Assembly (NCBI RefSeq): GCF_018402695.1
Contig: NZ_JAGYIM010000019.1
Location: 186,001-250,000, forward strand
Source of the DNA: Arsukibacterium sp.
GTDB lineage: Bacteria; Pseudomonadota; Gammaproteobacteria; Enterobacterales; Alteromonadaceae
Direction: 5' to 3'
DNA: 64,000 nucleotides
The translations under genes and the position numbers were made by a program. The notes under the pieces are model-generated. The model did not search any database. It was not told the origin of the DNA and saw nothing but the letters and a program-made list of their open reading frames with translations. Positions 37,471-47,152 of this stretch are shown piece after piece (the stretch's first letter is position 1; each line of letters opens with the position of its first letter).

Positions 37471-37541
37471 GGGTCGGAGTGAATAAAAAATTAGTTAAAA
37501 AGGGTCAGAGTGAATTGTTTATTCACTCTGACCCTTTTTTC
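37471..37541. repeat. REP elements, copy 4: half element plus full hairpin
   Basis: A half element GGGTCGGAGTGAATAA at 37471-37486 is followed by a full hairpin at 37497-37539: 19-bp perfect arms (core GGGTCAGAGTGA) with loop TGTTT and a T6 tail. It lies between the convergent FlhB-like (plus) and DUF2802 (minus) genes. Each arm ends in an A/T run, so the hairpin could terminate transcription in both directions. The half element carries the same A to G change as the copy 3 right arm. Confidence 0.9.
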
Positions 37542-37548
37542 TGGAAGA

Positions 37549-38013
37549 CTAGGATTTGGCTTGGTGCAGGTTGAACAGCAGTTCGGCTTCGGCCCGGGGC
37601 AGTTCACATTCACGCATAATTTCTTCTAAATCGGCGCCCAACTGGACCATTTTCATTGCCCGGGTATAAATTTTACTTTCAGGATCGGTCAGCGATAACG
37701 CCTGCTGTTGCTCGGCCAACTCGGCACAGGCGCCTTGCAGCTGTTGCAATTCGTTTTCCAGCGTCAGTACCCGCTGATCAAGCGTTAATACCCGTTGGCC
37801 TACCCCGATAATACCGGCCCGTAATTCTTCCGTTTCGCTTTGCGCACTGCTAAGTTGCTGATTAGTTTGCTCCAGCTGTCGTTGTAGTATCGCCAGCTGC
37901 TCCCTACCGCTGCTACGTTGTTTCAGTAATAACCAGAATAGCAGCACCAGTAAAATTGCAATAACAATTGCCTGGCCCAGCAGCCATGGGTTCATCGGCA
38001 GTACTCCGCTCAC
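37549..38013 (-). CDS. DUF2802 membrane-anchored coiled-coil protein
   Basis: Uncharacterised family found at the end of polar-flagellum chemotaxis operons. The 154-residue protein has an N-terminal membrane helix (WLLGQAIVIAILLVLLFWLL), a coiled coil at about 35-105, and a conserved C-terminal helical part (KIYTRAMKMVQLGADLEEIM, then CELPRAEAELLFNLHQ). The GTG at 38013 overlaps the cheW stop (GTGA); ATG 37995 is the alternative start. A role at the cell pole or in motility is suggested only by context. Confidence 0.85.
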   Translation of the reverse strand: MSGVLPMNPWLLGQAIVIAILLVLLFWLLLKQRSSGREQLAILQRQLEQTNQQLSSAQSETEELRAGIIGVGQRVLTLDQRVLTLENELQQLQGACAELAEQQQALSLTDPESKIYTRAMKMVQLGADLEEIMRECELPRAEAELLFNLHQAKS

Positions 38014-38504
38014 AGGCTATTAATTTCTTCCCACTCTTCATCGTTGAGCAGTTTGTTTAAGTCAACCAGTATCAATAGTTCGCCTTCGCGATTTGATACG
38101 CCCTGGATAAAACGGGCACTTTCATCAGTACCAACATTTGGTGCGGTATCCACTTCAGACTGCTTCAGATACACCACCTCAGCGACACTGTCGACCAGAA
38201 TGCCGATTACCTGACGTTCCGCTTCAATAATGACAATCCGGCTGTTATCAGTCACATCGCCCGGTGCCAGGCCGAACCGGGCCCGCGTATCGATAACGGT
38301 GACAACGTTGCCACGCAGGTTGATGATCCCCATAACATAGCCAGGCGCACCGGGCACCGGAGCAATTTCGGTATAGCGCAACACTTCCTGAACCTGCATA
38401 ACGTTGATGCCATACGTTTCTTCCTGCAAACGGAAGGTCACCCACTGTAAAACCAGATCGGCATTTTCTTTTTTGCCGGCTGCCTTTGCCTGATTATTGC
38501 TCAT
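38010..38504 (-). CDS. cheW: chemotaxis coupling protein CheW
   Basis: Adaptor joining chemoreceptors to the CheA kinase in the cytoplasmic array. The 164-residue protein has a single CheW domain from about residue 20: LQWVTFRLQEETYGINVMQV, VLRYTEIAPVPGAPGYVMGI, INLRGNVVTVIDTRARFGLA and ILVDSVAEVVYLKQSEV, including the conserved NLRG turn. It follows the parP gene by 29 bp in the usual parC-parP-cheW order. Confidence 0.95.
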   Translation of the reverse strand: MSNNQAKAAGKKENADLVLQWVTFRLQEETYGINVMQVQEVLRYTEIAPVPGAPGYVMGIINLRGNVVTVIDTRARFGLAPGDVTDNSRIVIIEAERQVIGILVDSVAEVVYLKQSEVDTAPNVGTDESARFIQGVSNREGELLILVDLNKLLNDEEWEEINSL

Positions 38505-38533
38505 ATACCGCTCCTGTAAAATTCACTGCCTGC

Positions 38534-39328
38534 TCAGGCATTAATGTCCTGACCGCGATTAAGTAGGTTAATCATAGCGTCAACATCAACTAAAGCACAC
38601 ATATGCTTTTTAATTAATCCTGCCATCCAGGGTCTTTTGCCATCCGTTTCCCGCCATTTTACCTCGTCCTGTTCCAGACTAAAGGTATTAATTAACGTTT
38701 CACAGGTTAGCCCCCAATTACTGGTGCCAAGCATAATAACATACTGATAGTTTAGCTTTTGCTGCAGTTGTTGATCATATTTTTCCGGCATCACCCAGCG
38801 GGCGCTGTCCACCACACTGATTTTCTGCTGCCGGTATAGCATAACGCCTTTAAACCAGGCCGGCTTACCAAACAAACTGTTTATCTCGCCCAACTGATGG
38901 ATGCCGCCCAGCTCAGTCAGCGGCACGGCCAGTTTTAAACCGGCGACACTAAAAAATAATGCCTGAAAGCGGCCCTGCCGATAAGCCCGGGTTTCTGTTT
39001 TTTTGGCGATAACGGTTGGTTCAGTTACGCTGGTTGCGCCCAGGCGCTGGGCAATAGGGACATCCCGGCTCTGTACCGCAGGGGCAGCTGGCACTTCGGA
39101 GTGAATATCTGTTTTCAGCTGCAGTTTAACCGGTACGGCAGCACTAATAGCAGTCTTGCCCTTGTCCGGCGCTGCTACCTTAGCGACCGGGCTGGCTTGG
39201 GCAAGCAACCGGTTCAGCTCGCGGGTTTTAGCATCTTCAACCAGACTGGTTTCGGTCGCCCCATCGTCAGTTAATAAGGCTGACAAGTAGTGCTGCATCA
39301 CTTTCTGACTGGCAATTAAACTGCTCAT
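38534..39328 (-). CDS. parP: ParP-like CheW-domain polar array protein
   Basis: A 264-residue protein with a variable Ala/Thr/Lys-rich N-terminal region and a C-terminal CheW-like domain (about 117-258: GRFQALFFSVAGLKLAVPLT, ELGGIHQLGEINSLFGKPAW, FKGVMLYRQQKISVVDSARW). In Vibrio, ParP binds ParC and the CheA LID region to keep chemotaxis arrays at the pole. The TAATG overlap with the ParC-like ATPase gene upstream and cheW downstream match that arrangement. The assignment rests on domain and context. Confidence 0.85.
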   Translation of the reverse strand: MSSLIASQKVMQHYLSALLTDDGATETSLVEDAKTRELNRLLAQASPVAKVAAPDKGKTAISAAVPVKLQLKTDIHSEVPAAPAVQSRDVPIAQRLGATSVTEPTVIAKKTETRAYRQGRFQALFFSVAGLKLAVPLTELGGIHQLGEINSLFGKPAWFKGVMLYRQQKISVVDSARWVMPEKYDQQLQQKLNYQYVIMLGTSNWGLTCETLINTFSLEQDEVKWRETDGKRPWMAGLIKKHMCALVDVDAMINLLNRGQDINA

Positions 39329-40107
39329 TATGCCTCCGGCGCCAGCTGCAATAAGTAAGTCAGCAGGGTGTTGTAGGCAAACACCCCACGTGAGGCTGGC
39401 GCATAGACGTTAGGTGGCGTTTGCGCCACACTGGCATCACGAAACTTGGTATCTACCGGTACCACCGCAGACCATACTTTATCCTGATACTTCGCCTTTA
39501 ACTCTTTATACGCTTCCAGCGAGGCCCGGGTTCGTTTGTCATACATAGTGGGAATTATAGTAAAGGCATAATCTTTTTGCTGCGAGCTGCGCATCAGTGC
39601 CATGGTGGCAATCATTCGTTCTAAGCCTTTGAGAGCCAGAAACTCGGTTTGCACCGGTATTAGTATCCGGTTACAGGCGGCTATGGCATTGACCATCAAT
39701 ACGCCCATTACCGGTGGGCAGTCAAGCAACACATAGTCATACTCAGTTTGCACTTTTTGCAGGGCTTTTTTTAAAATAAGCCCCATACCGCCCTTGTTAC
39801 CTAATGACCGATCCAGGGTCGCCAGCGCCATCGATGACGGCAGAATATCCAGATTACTGACCCCGCTGGGACACAACGACTGCAAAATTTCTTCCCGGGT
39901 AATGTCTTTACCGCGAATAAAAATATCGTAAACACTGTTTTCCAGCTCTTCAGCGTCGATACCGAAATAGTAAGTGAGTGAAGCATGCGGATCGGTGTCA
40001 ACCAGCAATACCCTTTTGCCGCGCTCAGCCAGCAGTCCACCTAAGGTAACAGTCGTGGTGGTTTTACCCACACCACCTTTCTGATTTGCTATTGTCCAAA
40101 TTACCAC
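39328..40107 (-). CDS. parC: ParC-like ParA-family ATPase for polar chemotaxis array
   Basis: ParA/MinD-type ATPase. The 259-residue protein has the deviant Walker A motif ANQKGGVGKTTTTVTLGGLL (7-26), VLLVDTDPHASLTYYFGI, and YDYVLLDCPPVMGVLMVNAI. Its place in the motC-motD-parC-parP-cheW run identifies it as the chemotaxis ParC group rather than a chromosome-partition ParA: no parB or parS accompanies it. It would direct the receptor array to the cell pole through ParP. Confidence 0.9.
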   Translation of the reverse strand: MVIWTIANQKGGVGKTTTTVTLGGLLAERGKRVLLVDTDPHASLTYYFGIDAEELENSVYDIFIRGKDITREEILQSLCPSGVSNLDILPSSMALATLDRSLGNKGGMGLILKKALQKVQTEYDYVLLDCPPVMGVLMVNAIAACNRILIPVQTEFLALKGLERMIATMALMRSSQQKDYAFTIIPTMYDKRTRASLEAYKELKAKYQDKVWSAVVPVDTKFRDASVAQTPPNVYAPASRGVFAYNTLLTYLLQLAPEA

Positions 40108-40109
40108 AT

Positions 40110-41075
40110 TCAGGGTTCCTGTTGTTCGGGCAGTGCATCCGGATTGTCCTGACGGGTGGTGATTCTAACCCCACCACCTGGCAAAGCGATTACTCTGATA
40201 CTGCCATCTTCCTGAGTAACCTGCTGTAATTGTTGTTGTAAGTCCTCGCTTTGTTGCTGCTGCTCCAGCTCATCCGGCATATAACCATAACGTGACAGCG
40301 CAATAACAACTTTACGGTTTTCTGCCCGGCCCTGGGCCGTTTCATTACTACTTTCGGCGTAATATTGACCATACCCCTCTATCGCCATGCGATGAGAAGG
40401 GGTGTCCAGCGCTTCCAGCATCCGCAATACCGATGTTGCCCTGGCTACCGACAACTCCCAGTTTGACGAAAATAACTCGTTATTTATCGGCTGGTTATCG
40501 GTATACCCCCGGATCCGGATAAAGTTATTTATCGGGTTAATTATCCGGGTAATTTCATTGAGTAGGGTTCTGGCAGAACTCGTTGCCGTTGCACTGCCAC
40601 TGGCAAATAGCAAGCCACTGCTCAGTTCAATAATCAGCCAGTCTTCGTCCTGCTGAATATCGACCACGCCTTGCTCAATTAAATTCGCCAGTGCTTGGGT
40701 AAGCTCTTGTTCCAGCGATACTAACGGGCTGCCAAGATGTTGTCGGCGCACGTCTGACAACTTACTGGCATCGGCCACCAGCTCGGGCCCTTGCGCTGGC
40801 TCCAGTGAGCTGCCGTAGCGGTTGAAATCACTTTGCGGTGCTTGTTGTGGTAATACCCCGCTGCCACTAACGCCACTGCCCTTTTGGGCTGGTCGTTCGA
40901 ATACATTAGTCAGGGTATCAGCCAGGGCACTGAATTCTTCATCTTTTACCACTGACATGGCGTACAACACCACAAACAGGGCAAACATCAGCGTCATATA
41001 ATCAGCATACGACACTAACCAGCGGTCGAGTTGCTCGGGTTCATCGTGCTGATGTTGCTGCTTGTGCCGGTACAT
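40110..41075 (-). CDS. motD: flagellar motor stator protein MotB/MotD
   Basis: Peptidoglycan-anchored stator subunit. The 321-residue protein has one N-terminal membrane helix containing the proton-path aspartate (WLVSYADYMTLMFALFVVLY, Asp25), a linker, and an OmpA-like domain at about 140-270 (LLFASGSATATSSARTLLNE, IRIRGYTDNQPINNELFSSN, WELSVARATSVLRMLEALD). It lies 5 bp after motC. In Pseudomonas the equivalent pair next to cheB is the second stator set MotCD, and the position here is the same. Confidence 0.92.
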   Translation of the reverse strand: MYRHKQQHQHDEPEQLDRWLVSYADYMTLMFALFVVLYAMSVVKDEEFSALADTLTNVFERPAQKGSGVSGSGVLPQQAPQSDFNRYGSSLEPAQGPELVADASKLSDVRRQHLGSPLVSLEQELTQALANLIEQGVVDIQQDEDWLIIELSSGLLFASGSATATSSARTLLNEITRIINPINNFIRIRGYTDNQPINNELFSSNWELSVARATSVLRMLEALDTPSHRMAIEGYGQYYAESSNETAQGRAENRKVVIALSRYGYMPDELEQQQQSEDLQQQLQQVTQEDGSIRVIALPGGGVRITTRQDNPDALPEQQEP

Positions 41076-41080
41076 AGTAA

Positions 41081-41824
41081 TTAACTCAGCCGGTATGCAG
41101 CGAGCTTGCGCTCGATATTGCGCGGATTTTCACCCTGAGCTATCGATACCAACCCCTCGACGATCAGTTCGTGATACAAAGTATGCTGATACACCAGGCT
41201 TTTAAGTTTATTGCCTACCGGAATAAATACCAAATTGGCAAAGCCAACGCCGTATATCGTTGCCACAAAGGCAGTAGCCACCCCCATGCCGAGTAATTTT
41301 GGCTCTGAAATATTAGCCATTGCCTGAATTAACCCCAGTACCGCGCCGACAATACCGATAGTCGGGCTATATCCCCCCATGGCTTCAAAAATGCGGGCGC
41401 CACGTAACAAGCGTTCTCGCTCCAGGGTGAGTTCAGCATCAAGCGTGTCTTGCAATACTTTCGCCTCAACGCCGTCTACCAGTAAATTTAAGCCGCGATG
41501 TAAAAACGGGTCGCTTTCCTCCAATGCTGCAGACTCCAGCGACAGAAAACCATTGGTTCTGGCTGAAGTGCCCCAGTTAACAATTCGCTCTACCGCGTTT
41601 TGCATGGGTAAACTTTGTGGCCTTAATACCCAGGGCAACATACTCAGGCCCAGCCGGAACTGAGGCAACGGAGTTTGTAACATCACGGCCCCCACAGTGC
41701 CCCCCACCACGATAATAAACGCCGGTAAATGCAGCAGGGTACTGAGGGCACCGCCCTCCAGCATAAAACCCCCGGCTACGGCCAGTACCGCCAGTAAAAA
41801 ACCACTGATTGCCAGTTTATCCAT
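41081..41824 (-). CDS. motC: flagellar motor stator protein MotA/MotC
   Basis: Ion-conducting stator subunit that acts on FliG. The 247-residue protein has four hydrophobic segments, TM1 starting [20 protein letters not shown] and TM3-TM4 containing [20 protein letters not shown] and [20 protein letters not shown]. The conserved cytoplasmic charged segment [20 protein letters not shown] precedes TM3. It overlaps cheB by 8 bp, which fits MotC of the chemotaxis cluster rather than a stand-alone motAB operon. Confidence 0.92.
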   Translation of the reverse strand: MDKLAISGFLLAVLAVAGGFMLEGGALSTLLHLPAFIIVVGGTVGAVMLQTPLPQFRLGLSMLPWVLRPQSLPMQNAVERIVNWGTSARTNGFLSLESAALEESDPFLHRGLNLLVDGVEAKVLQDTLDAELTLERERLLRGARIFEAMGGYSPTIGIVGAVLGLIQAMANISEPKLLGMGVATAFVATIYGVGFANLVFIPVGNKLKSLVYQHTLYHELIVEGLVSIAQGENPRNIERKLAAYRLS

Positions 41825-42992
41825 GTTTCACTTCCGTTATCAGCCGGCTGGCCACCTCATTTAAACTGACCTCGAGGTCCATCAGTCCTGCCGCTGCAAT
41901 TGCCTGAGGCATGCCATATACCACGCAACTTGCCTCGTCCTGAGCCCAAACCCGCGAGCCCGCCTGTTTAAGCATTCTGGCCCCTTCCCGGCCATCTGCT
42001 CCCATACCAGTTAACACTACGGCAAGTACTTTGTCCTGAAAAACCCTGGCAGCGGTAGCAAAGGTGACATCAACACTGGGTTTAAACGTAATACGTGCTG
42101 AATCGTCTTCTTTAATTCTCAGCCTGGCCTGGCTGTCGCTCCCATCTACCAGCATTTGTTTACCGCCCGGTGCCAGATAGGCCACGCCCGGGCGTAAAAT
42201 ATCATTATCGGCGGCTTCTTTAATTTCAATTTTTGCCAGGGTATTCAACCGCTGGGCAAAAGCACCGGTAAAGGCGGCAGGCATATGCTGAATTAAAATT
42301 ATTGGTAGCGGAAAGTCAGCTGGCAGGTTAGTCAGGATCCGTTGCAGGGCAACCGGGCCACCGGTGGAGGTACCGATAGCAACTAATTTATAGCTATGGC
42401 CGCTGGCTTTAAAGTTAGCAGTGCGTGCAACATTGCCACCCAGCCGTTCACTCAGCTGGGGCCGGCCCAGCGCACCGCGGGTCAGGCCACTACTGCTACC
42501 TGACAAAGCAGGCCGGCCGGGTGCAGTAGTGTTAGCAGTGCTACCGTGTAAACTACTCTGTTGTGAGCTACTGAACGTTGTGCGCCCTAAGGGCCTTTTG
42601 CGGGCCACTGCTTTGACCCGGTCCCGCAGCACATTACCGGCTTCTTCTTTATCCCGGGCTATGTCTTCGAATTTCTTCGGTAAAAAATCGACAGCACCGG
42701 CATCCAGTGCATCAAAAGTTGCTTTAGCGCCTTCATGAGTTAATGACGAAAACATCAGAATGGGGATGCGCTGGCTTTGCAGAATTTCCCGTACCGCACT
42801 AATACCGTCCAGCACCGGCATTTCGATATCCATGGTGATGACATCGGGCTTTAAAGCCAGCGCTTTAGTGACTGCTTCACGACCATCGCTGGCGGTATCG
42901 ATCACCTCCAGCTGCGGATCTGAATTCAGAATTTCCGTCAGGCGACGGCGAAAAAAACTGGAATCATCTACAATCAGTACCCTGATCGTCAT
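41817..42992 (-). CDS. cheB: chemotaxis protein-glutamate methylesterase CheB
   Basis: Removes methyl groups from chemoreceptors when phosphorylated by CheA. The 391-residue protein has an N-terminal receiver domain ([20 protein letters not shown], phospho-Asp in [15 protein letters not shown] at about residue 56), a linker at 130-190, and the catalytic domain with Ser in [16 protein letters not shown], His in [19 protein letters not shown] and Asp in [16 protein letters not shown]. It is 11 bp downstream of cheA. cheR is not in this window. Confidence 0.96.
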   Translation of the reverse strand: MTIRVLIVDDSSFFRRRLTEILNSDPQLEVIDTASDGREAVTKALALKPDVITMDIEMPVLDGISAVREILQSQRIPILMFSSLTHEGAKATFDALDAGAVDFLPKKFEDIARDKEEAGNVLRDRVKAVARKRPLGRTTFSSSQQSSLHGSTANTTAPGRPALSGSSSGLTRGALGRPQLSERLGGNVARTANFKASGHSYKLVAIGTSTGGPVALQRILTNLPADFPLPIILIQHMPAAFTGAFAQRLNTLAKIEIKEAADNDILRPGVAYLAPGGKQMLVDGSDSQARLRIKEDDSARITFKPSVDVTFATAARVFQDKVLAVVLTGMGADGREGARMLKQAGSRVWAQDEASCVVYGMPQAIAAAGLMDLEVSLNEVASRLITEVKHG

Positions 42993-43003
42993 GCAGCACT
43001 CTC

Positions 43004-45202
43004 TTAAGCGTTTAGCTTATTAAACCGATCAAATTTAATCTTGGATTTTTTGGCATAATGTTTCAGTAAATTTGGTACATCCAAAATTAAAGCAATACCC
43101 CCATCAGAGGTGATAGTCGCACCCGCCATACCTGGGGTGCCCTGCAATAAGGCGTCCAGCGGTTTAATCACGACTTCTTCCTGGCCAATTAATGAATCGA
43201 CCACAAAACCAACCTGCTGGGTACCGATTTGCACGATAACCACGTGGCCCTGTTCCCGGCGCAGTTGCTTATTAGAACCTTTTACTAACCAATGCTCGAG
43301 GTAAAACAGCGGAATGGCTTTATTGCGCACGACGATGGTTAACTGACCATCAACAATATTGGTTTTTGCCAGGTCCAGATGGAAAATTTCATTAACGCCG
43401 GCCAACGGCAAGGCAAACGTTTGTTTCCCCACCATCACCATCAGCGTTGGCAAAATAGCCAGGGTCAGCGGCACTTTAATCTCCAGCAAGGTGCCTTCAC
43501 CCAGCTTAGAATTAATTTGCACAGTACCGTTTAGCTGATTAATTTTGGTTTTCACTACATCCATACCCACGCCACGGCCGGATATGTCAGAAATTTGTTC
43601 TTTGGTGGAGAAGCCCGGGGCAAAAATCAGATTAAACGCTTCGTTGTCAGACATCCGAGCGGCAGCGTCGACATCCAGAATGCCACGCTTAATGGCAATC
43701 CCTTTTAATTTTTCCGGGTCCATGCCGGCGCCATCATCCTGAATAGTCAGCAGAATATGATCGCCAGCCTGGGTAGCAGCCAGCTTAACCAGGCCGACTT
43801 TCGGCTTACCTGCCTTTAAACGGACATCAGGCATTTCAATGCCATGGTCAACCGAGTTACGGACTAAATGCACCAATGGGTCGGCCAGTGCCTCTACCAG
43901 GTTCTTATCTAAATCAGTATCTTCGCCCTCAAGCACCAGATTAATGTCTTTTTGCAGTGACCGGGCTAAATCACGGACAACCCGGGGGAAGCGACCAAAG
44001 ACTTTCTTAATTGGCTGCATCCGGGTTTTCATTACTGCACCCTGAATATCTGCCGTTACTACATCCAGGTTAGAAATGGCTTTGGTCATCTCTTCGTCCT
44101 GGGTGCTGGTGGATAAACTGACCAGACGGTTACGCACCAGTACCAGCTCGCCCACCATATTCATTATCTGATCAAGCCGCTTGGTATCAACCCGGACTGT
44201 GGTTTCAGCCGCTGGCGCAGCGTTAGCAGCAGCGGCTTTATCTGCTGCCGGTGCCGGGGTTGCCGGCGCGGGCGCAGTGGCGGGTTTAGCTGCTGCGGCT
44301 GGCGCTGCGGGCGCAGCAGCTGAAGGCGCGGCTTTACGCTCTGCCGGCGCAGGCACTTCTACCGGGGCTTTACCTTTACCGTGCAACTCATCCAGCAATG
44401 CTTCAAACTCATCGTCGCTTATTTCATCATCGCTTGATGGCCCGGCTGCGGCAGCACTGGCAGCGGGTTTAGCTGGTGGTTTTGCCGCTGGTGGCGCCCC
44501 TGCTGTTTTATTGGTATCAGGCACGAACGAACCTTTACCATGCAATTGGTCCAGGATAGCTTCAAATTCATCATCGGTAATATCGGCACTGTCATCATCA
44601 GTAAGCGGCGCTTGCGGCGCGACGGCGGCTGTAGGCTCTGCCCGCCCGGGTGCCCCTTTACCATGCAACTCATCAAGCATTCTTTCAAATTCAGCTTCGC
44701 TGATATCGTCAATATCACCTGCTTCAGTACTTGCCGATATCTGTGGTTCAGGCTCAGCTGGCAGTTCTGGTTCAGCAGATACCGCAATGGCCGGCGGCGC
44801 TTCACCTGCACGTTCCGGTTCACTGTAGTGATGTAACGCATCAAGCAGCGCCGGGTTTGCAGGGGTTAGCGGTTGACGCGCCTGTACTTCGACAAACATC
44901 GCATTTATCGCATCCAGCGTTTGTAAAATAACATCCATTAATTCCGGGGTAACCCGCCGTTTGCCGGTACGCAAAATATCAAATACGTTTTCAGCACCGT
45001 GGCAGGCATCAACCAGTTCAGTTAATGATAAAAAGCCAGCGCCGCCTTTTACAGTATGAAAGCCACGAAAAATAGCGTTCAGTAAATTGGCATCATCTGG
45101 ATTATTCTCCAGTTCAACCAATTGCTCCTGCAACAGCTCCAGGATCTCGCCGGCTTCGACCAGAAAGTCTTGTAAAATGTCTTCATCCATATCAAAGCTC
45201 AT
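43004..45202 (-). CDS. cheA: chemotaxis histidine kinase CheA with three repeated linker motifs
   Basis: Receptor-coupled kinase that phosphorylates CheY and CheB. The 732-residue protein has an HPt domain with phospho-His49 ([17 protein letters not shown]), a long Ala/Pro-rich linker, dimerisation helices ([19 protein letters not shown], about 341-359), the ATPase domain ([29 protein letters not shown]), and a C-terminal CheW-like domain ([12 protein letters not shown]). The linker contains three copies of a motif near [15 protein letters not shown] at about 167-183, 208-224 and 261-277. In Vibrio a linker segment of CheA (LID) binds ParP; these repeats are candidates for that function because parC and parP are present. 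A gene-length open frame on the opposite strand here is only a codon-bias shadow. Confidence 0.96.
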   Translation of the reverse strand: MSFDMDEDILQDFLVEAGEILELLQEQLVELENNPDDANLLNAIFRGFHTVKGGAGFLSLTELVDACHGAENVFDILRTGKRRVTPELMDVILQTLDAINAMFVEVQARQPLTPANPALLDALHHYSEPERAGEAPPAIAVSAEPELPAEPEPQISASTEAGDIDDISEAEFERMLDELHGKGAPGRAEPTAAVAPQAPLTDDDSADITDDEFEAILDQLHGKGSFVPDTNKTAGAPPAAKPPAKPAASAAAAGPSSDDEISDDEFEALLDELHGKGKAPVEVPAPAERKAAPSAAAPAAPAAAAKPATAPAPATPAPAADKAAAANAAPAAETTVRVDTKRLDQIMNMVGELVLVRNRLVSLSTSTQDEEMTKAISNLDVVTADIQGAVMKTRMQPIKKVFGRFPRVVRDLARSLQKDINLVLEGEDTDLDKNLVEALADPLVHLVRNSVDHGIEMPDVRLKAGKPKVGLVKLAATQAGDHILLTIQDDGAGMDPEKLKGIAIKRGILDVDAAARMSDNEAFNLIFAPGFSTKEQISDISGRGVGMDVVKTKINQLNGTVQINSKLGEGTLLEIKVPLTLAILPTLMVMVGKQTFALPLAGVNEIFHLDLAKTNIVDGQLTIVVRNKAIPLFYLEHWLVKGSNKQLRREQGHVVIVQIGTQQVGFVVDSLIGQEEVVIKPLDALLQGTPGMAGATITSDGGIALILDVPNLLKHYAKKSKIKFDRFNKLNA

Positions 45203-45217
45203 GCGCAGACACCTCTG

Positions 45218-45976
45218 TTAGAATCCCAAACTGGACAGTAAATCATCAACATCGTCCTGACCAGACACCACATCATCACGTTCCGCTGCATCAATAATGG
45301 GACCTTCTGCTTCATGTGCAGCCTTGGCTTTCGCTTTGGCTGGCTTAGCTTTGATTTCTGGTAAATCAGGGTTAGTTTGCCCAAATGCCGTTAGCAGGCC
45401 AATCAGGCTATCTTCAACCTCACGGACCAGCTCAATAACCCGGCGTAAAATCTGGCCGGTTAAATCCTGATAGTCCTGAGCCATTAAAACGTCAGTCAGT
45501 AACGCGTTCAACGTGGCAGAATCGACACTGGCCTGTTGCATAAAGCCGTCAACACCATGACAGAGCTGTTTAAATTCGGCCAATTGAATTTGCCGTTGCA
45601 TTAAACGCTGCCACTGCGGCTGCAGCTGATTAAGCTGCTGGGTGATTTGATCAGCAATCGGCAGACAGGATTCAACCGCATCCATGGTTTTATTGGCCGC
45701 TTGCTCCGTCATGTCGATAACGTGATTGAGCCGTTTTTTCGCGTCTGGAATATCTTCTTCCAGCAAATTATTCAACGACGGGTCAATGTGGAAGTTTTTC
45801 AGCGAATCGTGCAGTTGCCGGGTGAGTTTACCCACCTCAGCAAATAACTCAGAAGAACCGGGGACCGTTATGGATTGCACCAGCTTATTTGCCAGCTGCT
45901 GCTCGCCCATCTCCAGTAACTGCACCAGTTCTTTTGCTTGCTCCAGCGTAATATCAGCAGCCGTCGTGTCAGACAT
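45218..45976 (-). CDS. cheZ: CheY-P phosphatase CheZ
   Basis: Dephosphorylates CheY-P to end tumble or reverse signals. The 252-residue protein is helical, with the catalytic-region helix LTDVLMAQDYQDLTGQILRR (about 164-183; conserved Asp and Gln) and the C-terminal CheY-binding peptide DDVDDLLSSLGF. The region at 210-240 is a Lys/Ala-rich linker. It lies 25 bp after cheY and 15 bp before cheA. Confidence 0.95.
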   Translation of the reverse strand: MSDTTAADITLEQAKELVQLLEMGEQQLANKLVQSITVPGSSELFAEVGKLTRQLHDSLKNFHIDPSLNNLLEEDIPDAKKRLNHVIDMTEQAANKTMDAVESCLPIADQITQQLNQLQPQWQRLMQRQIQLAEFKQLCHGVDGFMQQASVDSATLNALLTDVLMAQDYQDLTGQILRRVIELVREVEDSLIGLLTAFGQTNPDLPEIKAKPAKAKAKAAHEAEGPIIDAAERDDVVSGQDDVDDLLSSLGF

Positions 45977-46001
45977 AGTGTCACTCCTTGTCAGTTACGG
46001 C

Positions 46002-46385
46002 TTAACCTAAACGCTCAAAGACTTTTGCCAGCTTTTCTTGCAGGGTGGCGGCAGTAAAAGGTTTAACAATATAGCCATTAACGCCAGCCTGAGCGGCGGC
46101 AATAATTTGCTCTTTTTTCGCTTCAGCGGTCACCATCAGTACCGGAATATGCTTTAACTTGGCATCAGCCCGGATAGCCCGCAGCAAATCGATACCCTGC
46201 ATGCCGGGCATATTCCAGTCGGTAACCACAAAATCAAAATCGCCGTTCTGCAACATAGGCAAAGCAGTACTGCCATCATCAGCTTCTGACACATTAGTAA
46301 AGCCTAAGTCACGCAGCAAGTTCTTAATAATGCGCCTCATGGTTGAAAAGTCGTCAACCACAAGAATTTTCATATTTTTATCCAA
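46002..46385 (-). CDS. cheY: chemotaxis response regulator CheY, TTG start
   Basis: Single-domain receiver that binds FliM when phosphorylated. The 127-residue protein has [20 protein letters not shown] with the acidic pair, phospho-Asp in [18 protein letters not shown] (about residue 56), the switch Thr in [13 protein letters not shown] and Lys in [12 protein letters not shown]. The start codon appears to be TTG at 46385, 5 bases after a strong GGAGG, giving the MDKNMK N-terminus usual in related CheY proteins. ATG 46373 is the alternative but is too far from the ribosome site. Confidence 0.95.
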   Translation of the reverse strand: MDKNMKILVVDDFSTMRRIIKNLLRDLGFTNVSEADDGSTALPMLQNGDFDFVVTDWNMPGMQGIDLLRAIRADAKLKHIPVLMVTAEAKKEQIIAAAQAGVNGYIVKPFTAATLQEKLAKVFERLG

Positions 46386-46432
46386 AGTCCCCTCCGACGA
46401 GATAATACGCCTGGTATCTCAACTGCTCTAAT

Positions 46433-47152
46433 TTATACCCAAGCCTGCATTCTGGCTTTTAAGCGCACAAGTGCCTGGCTATGGATCTGACTTATCCGGG
46501 ACTCGCTGACATCCAGCACTGCCCCAATTTCTTTTAAATTTAATTCTTCGTTGTAATACAGTGAGAGTACCAGAGCTTCGCGCTCCGGCAAACTGCTAAT
46601 GGTTGTTACCAGTGCTTTATTAAATGCTTCATTCGCTTGTTGTTCATATAACTGATCTCCGTCCCTGTCGTCAGATGTTACCAATACATCTTCTGACACA
46701 CCGAGATCTTCAATACCGATAATTCTGCCTGTGCTGACATCGGTTAACATATGATGGTACTCATCGAGGGATATATCAAGTTTTTCAGCAACTTCAAAGT
46801 CTTTAATATCGCGCCCGAACTCAGCTTCAAGTTCAGCTATGGTGTCTGCAATTAAGCGGGCGTTGCGGTGCACCGAGCGAGGGGTCCAGTCACCACGGCG
46901 CATTTCATCCAGCATTGCTCCACGAATGCGGATGCCGGCAAAGGTTTCAAAACTGGCACCTTTGCTACCGTCGAAATTTTTGGTTGCTTCAATCAGGCCA
47001 ATCATGCCGGACTGAATTAAATCGTCCACCAACACACTGGCCGGCAAGCGGGCCATTAAATGATAAGCGATACGTTTTACTAACGGAGCGTGACGTTCAA
47101 CCAGCTGCTGCATCTGGTCAACACCACCATATGCGGCCAGTTTACTGTTCAC
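46433..47152 (-). CDS. fliA: flagellar sigma factor FliA (sigma 28)
   Basis: Sigma factor for late flagellar and chemotaxis genes. The 239-residue protein has region 2 (LVKRIAYHLMARLPASVLVD, DLIQSGMIGLIEATKNFDGS, FETFAGIRIRGAMLDEMRRG), region 3 (FEVAEKLDISLDEYHHML) and region 4 (SLPEREALVLSLYYNEELNL, EIGAVLDVSESRISQIHSQA). It overlaps the flhG stop by 4 bp, so it is coupled to the polar-flagellum number regulator. The anti-sigma gene flgM is not in the window. Confidence 0.96.
   Translation of the reverse strand: MNSKLAAYGGVDQMQQLVERHAPLVKRIAYHLMARLPASVLVDDLIQSGMIGLIEATKNFDGSKGASFETFAGIRIRGAMLDEMRRGDWTPRSVHRNARLIADTIAELEAEFGRDIKDFEVAEKLDISLDEYHHMLTDVSTGRIIGIEDLGVSEDVLVTSDDRDGDQLYEQQANEAFNKALVTTISSLPEREALVLSLYYNEELNLKEIGAVLDVSESRISQIHSQALVRLKARMQAWV

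Noticed and set aside
39328-40107. Chromosome-partition ParA indicating a nearby replication origin
   Set aside because: There is no parB, parS, gidAB or dnaA; neighbours are motD, parP and cheW, so it is the chemotaxis ParC group.
44181-44828. 215-residue Ala/Ser/Gly-rich open frame antisense to cheA
   Set aside because: It mirrors the Ala/Pro-rich CheA linker on the opposite strand, has no recognisable motif, and is explained by GC-rich codon bias.
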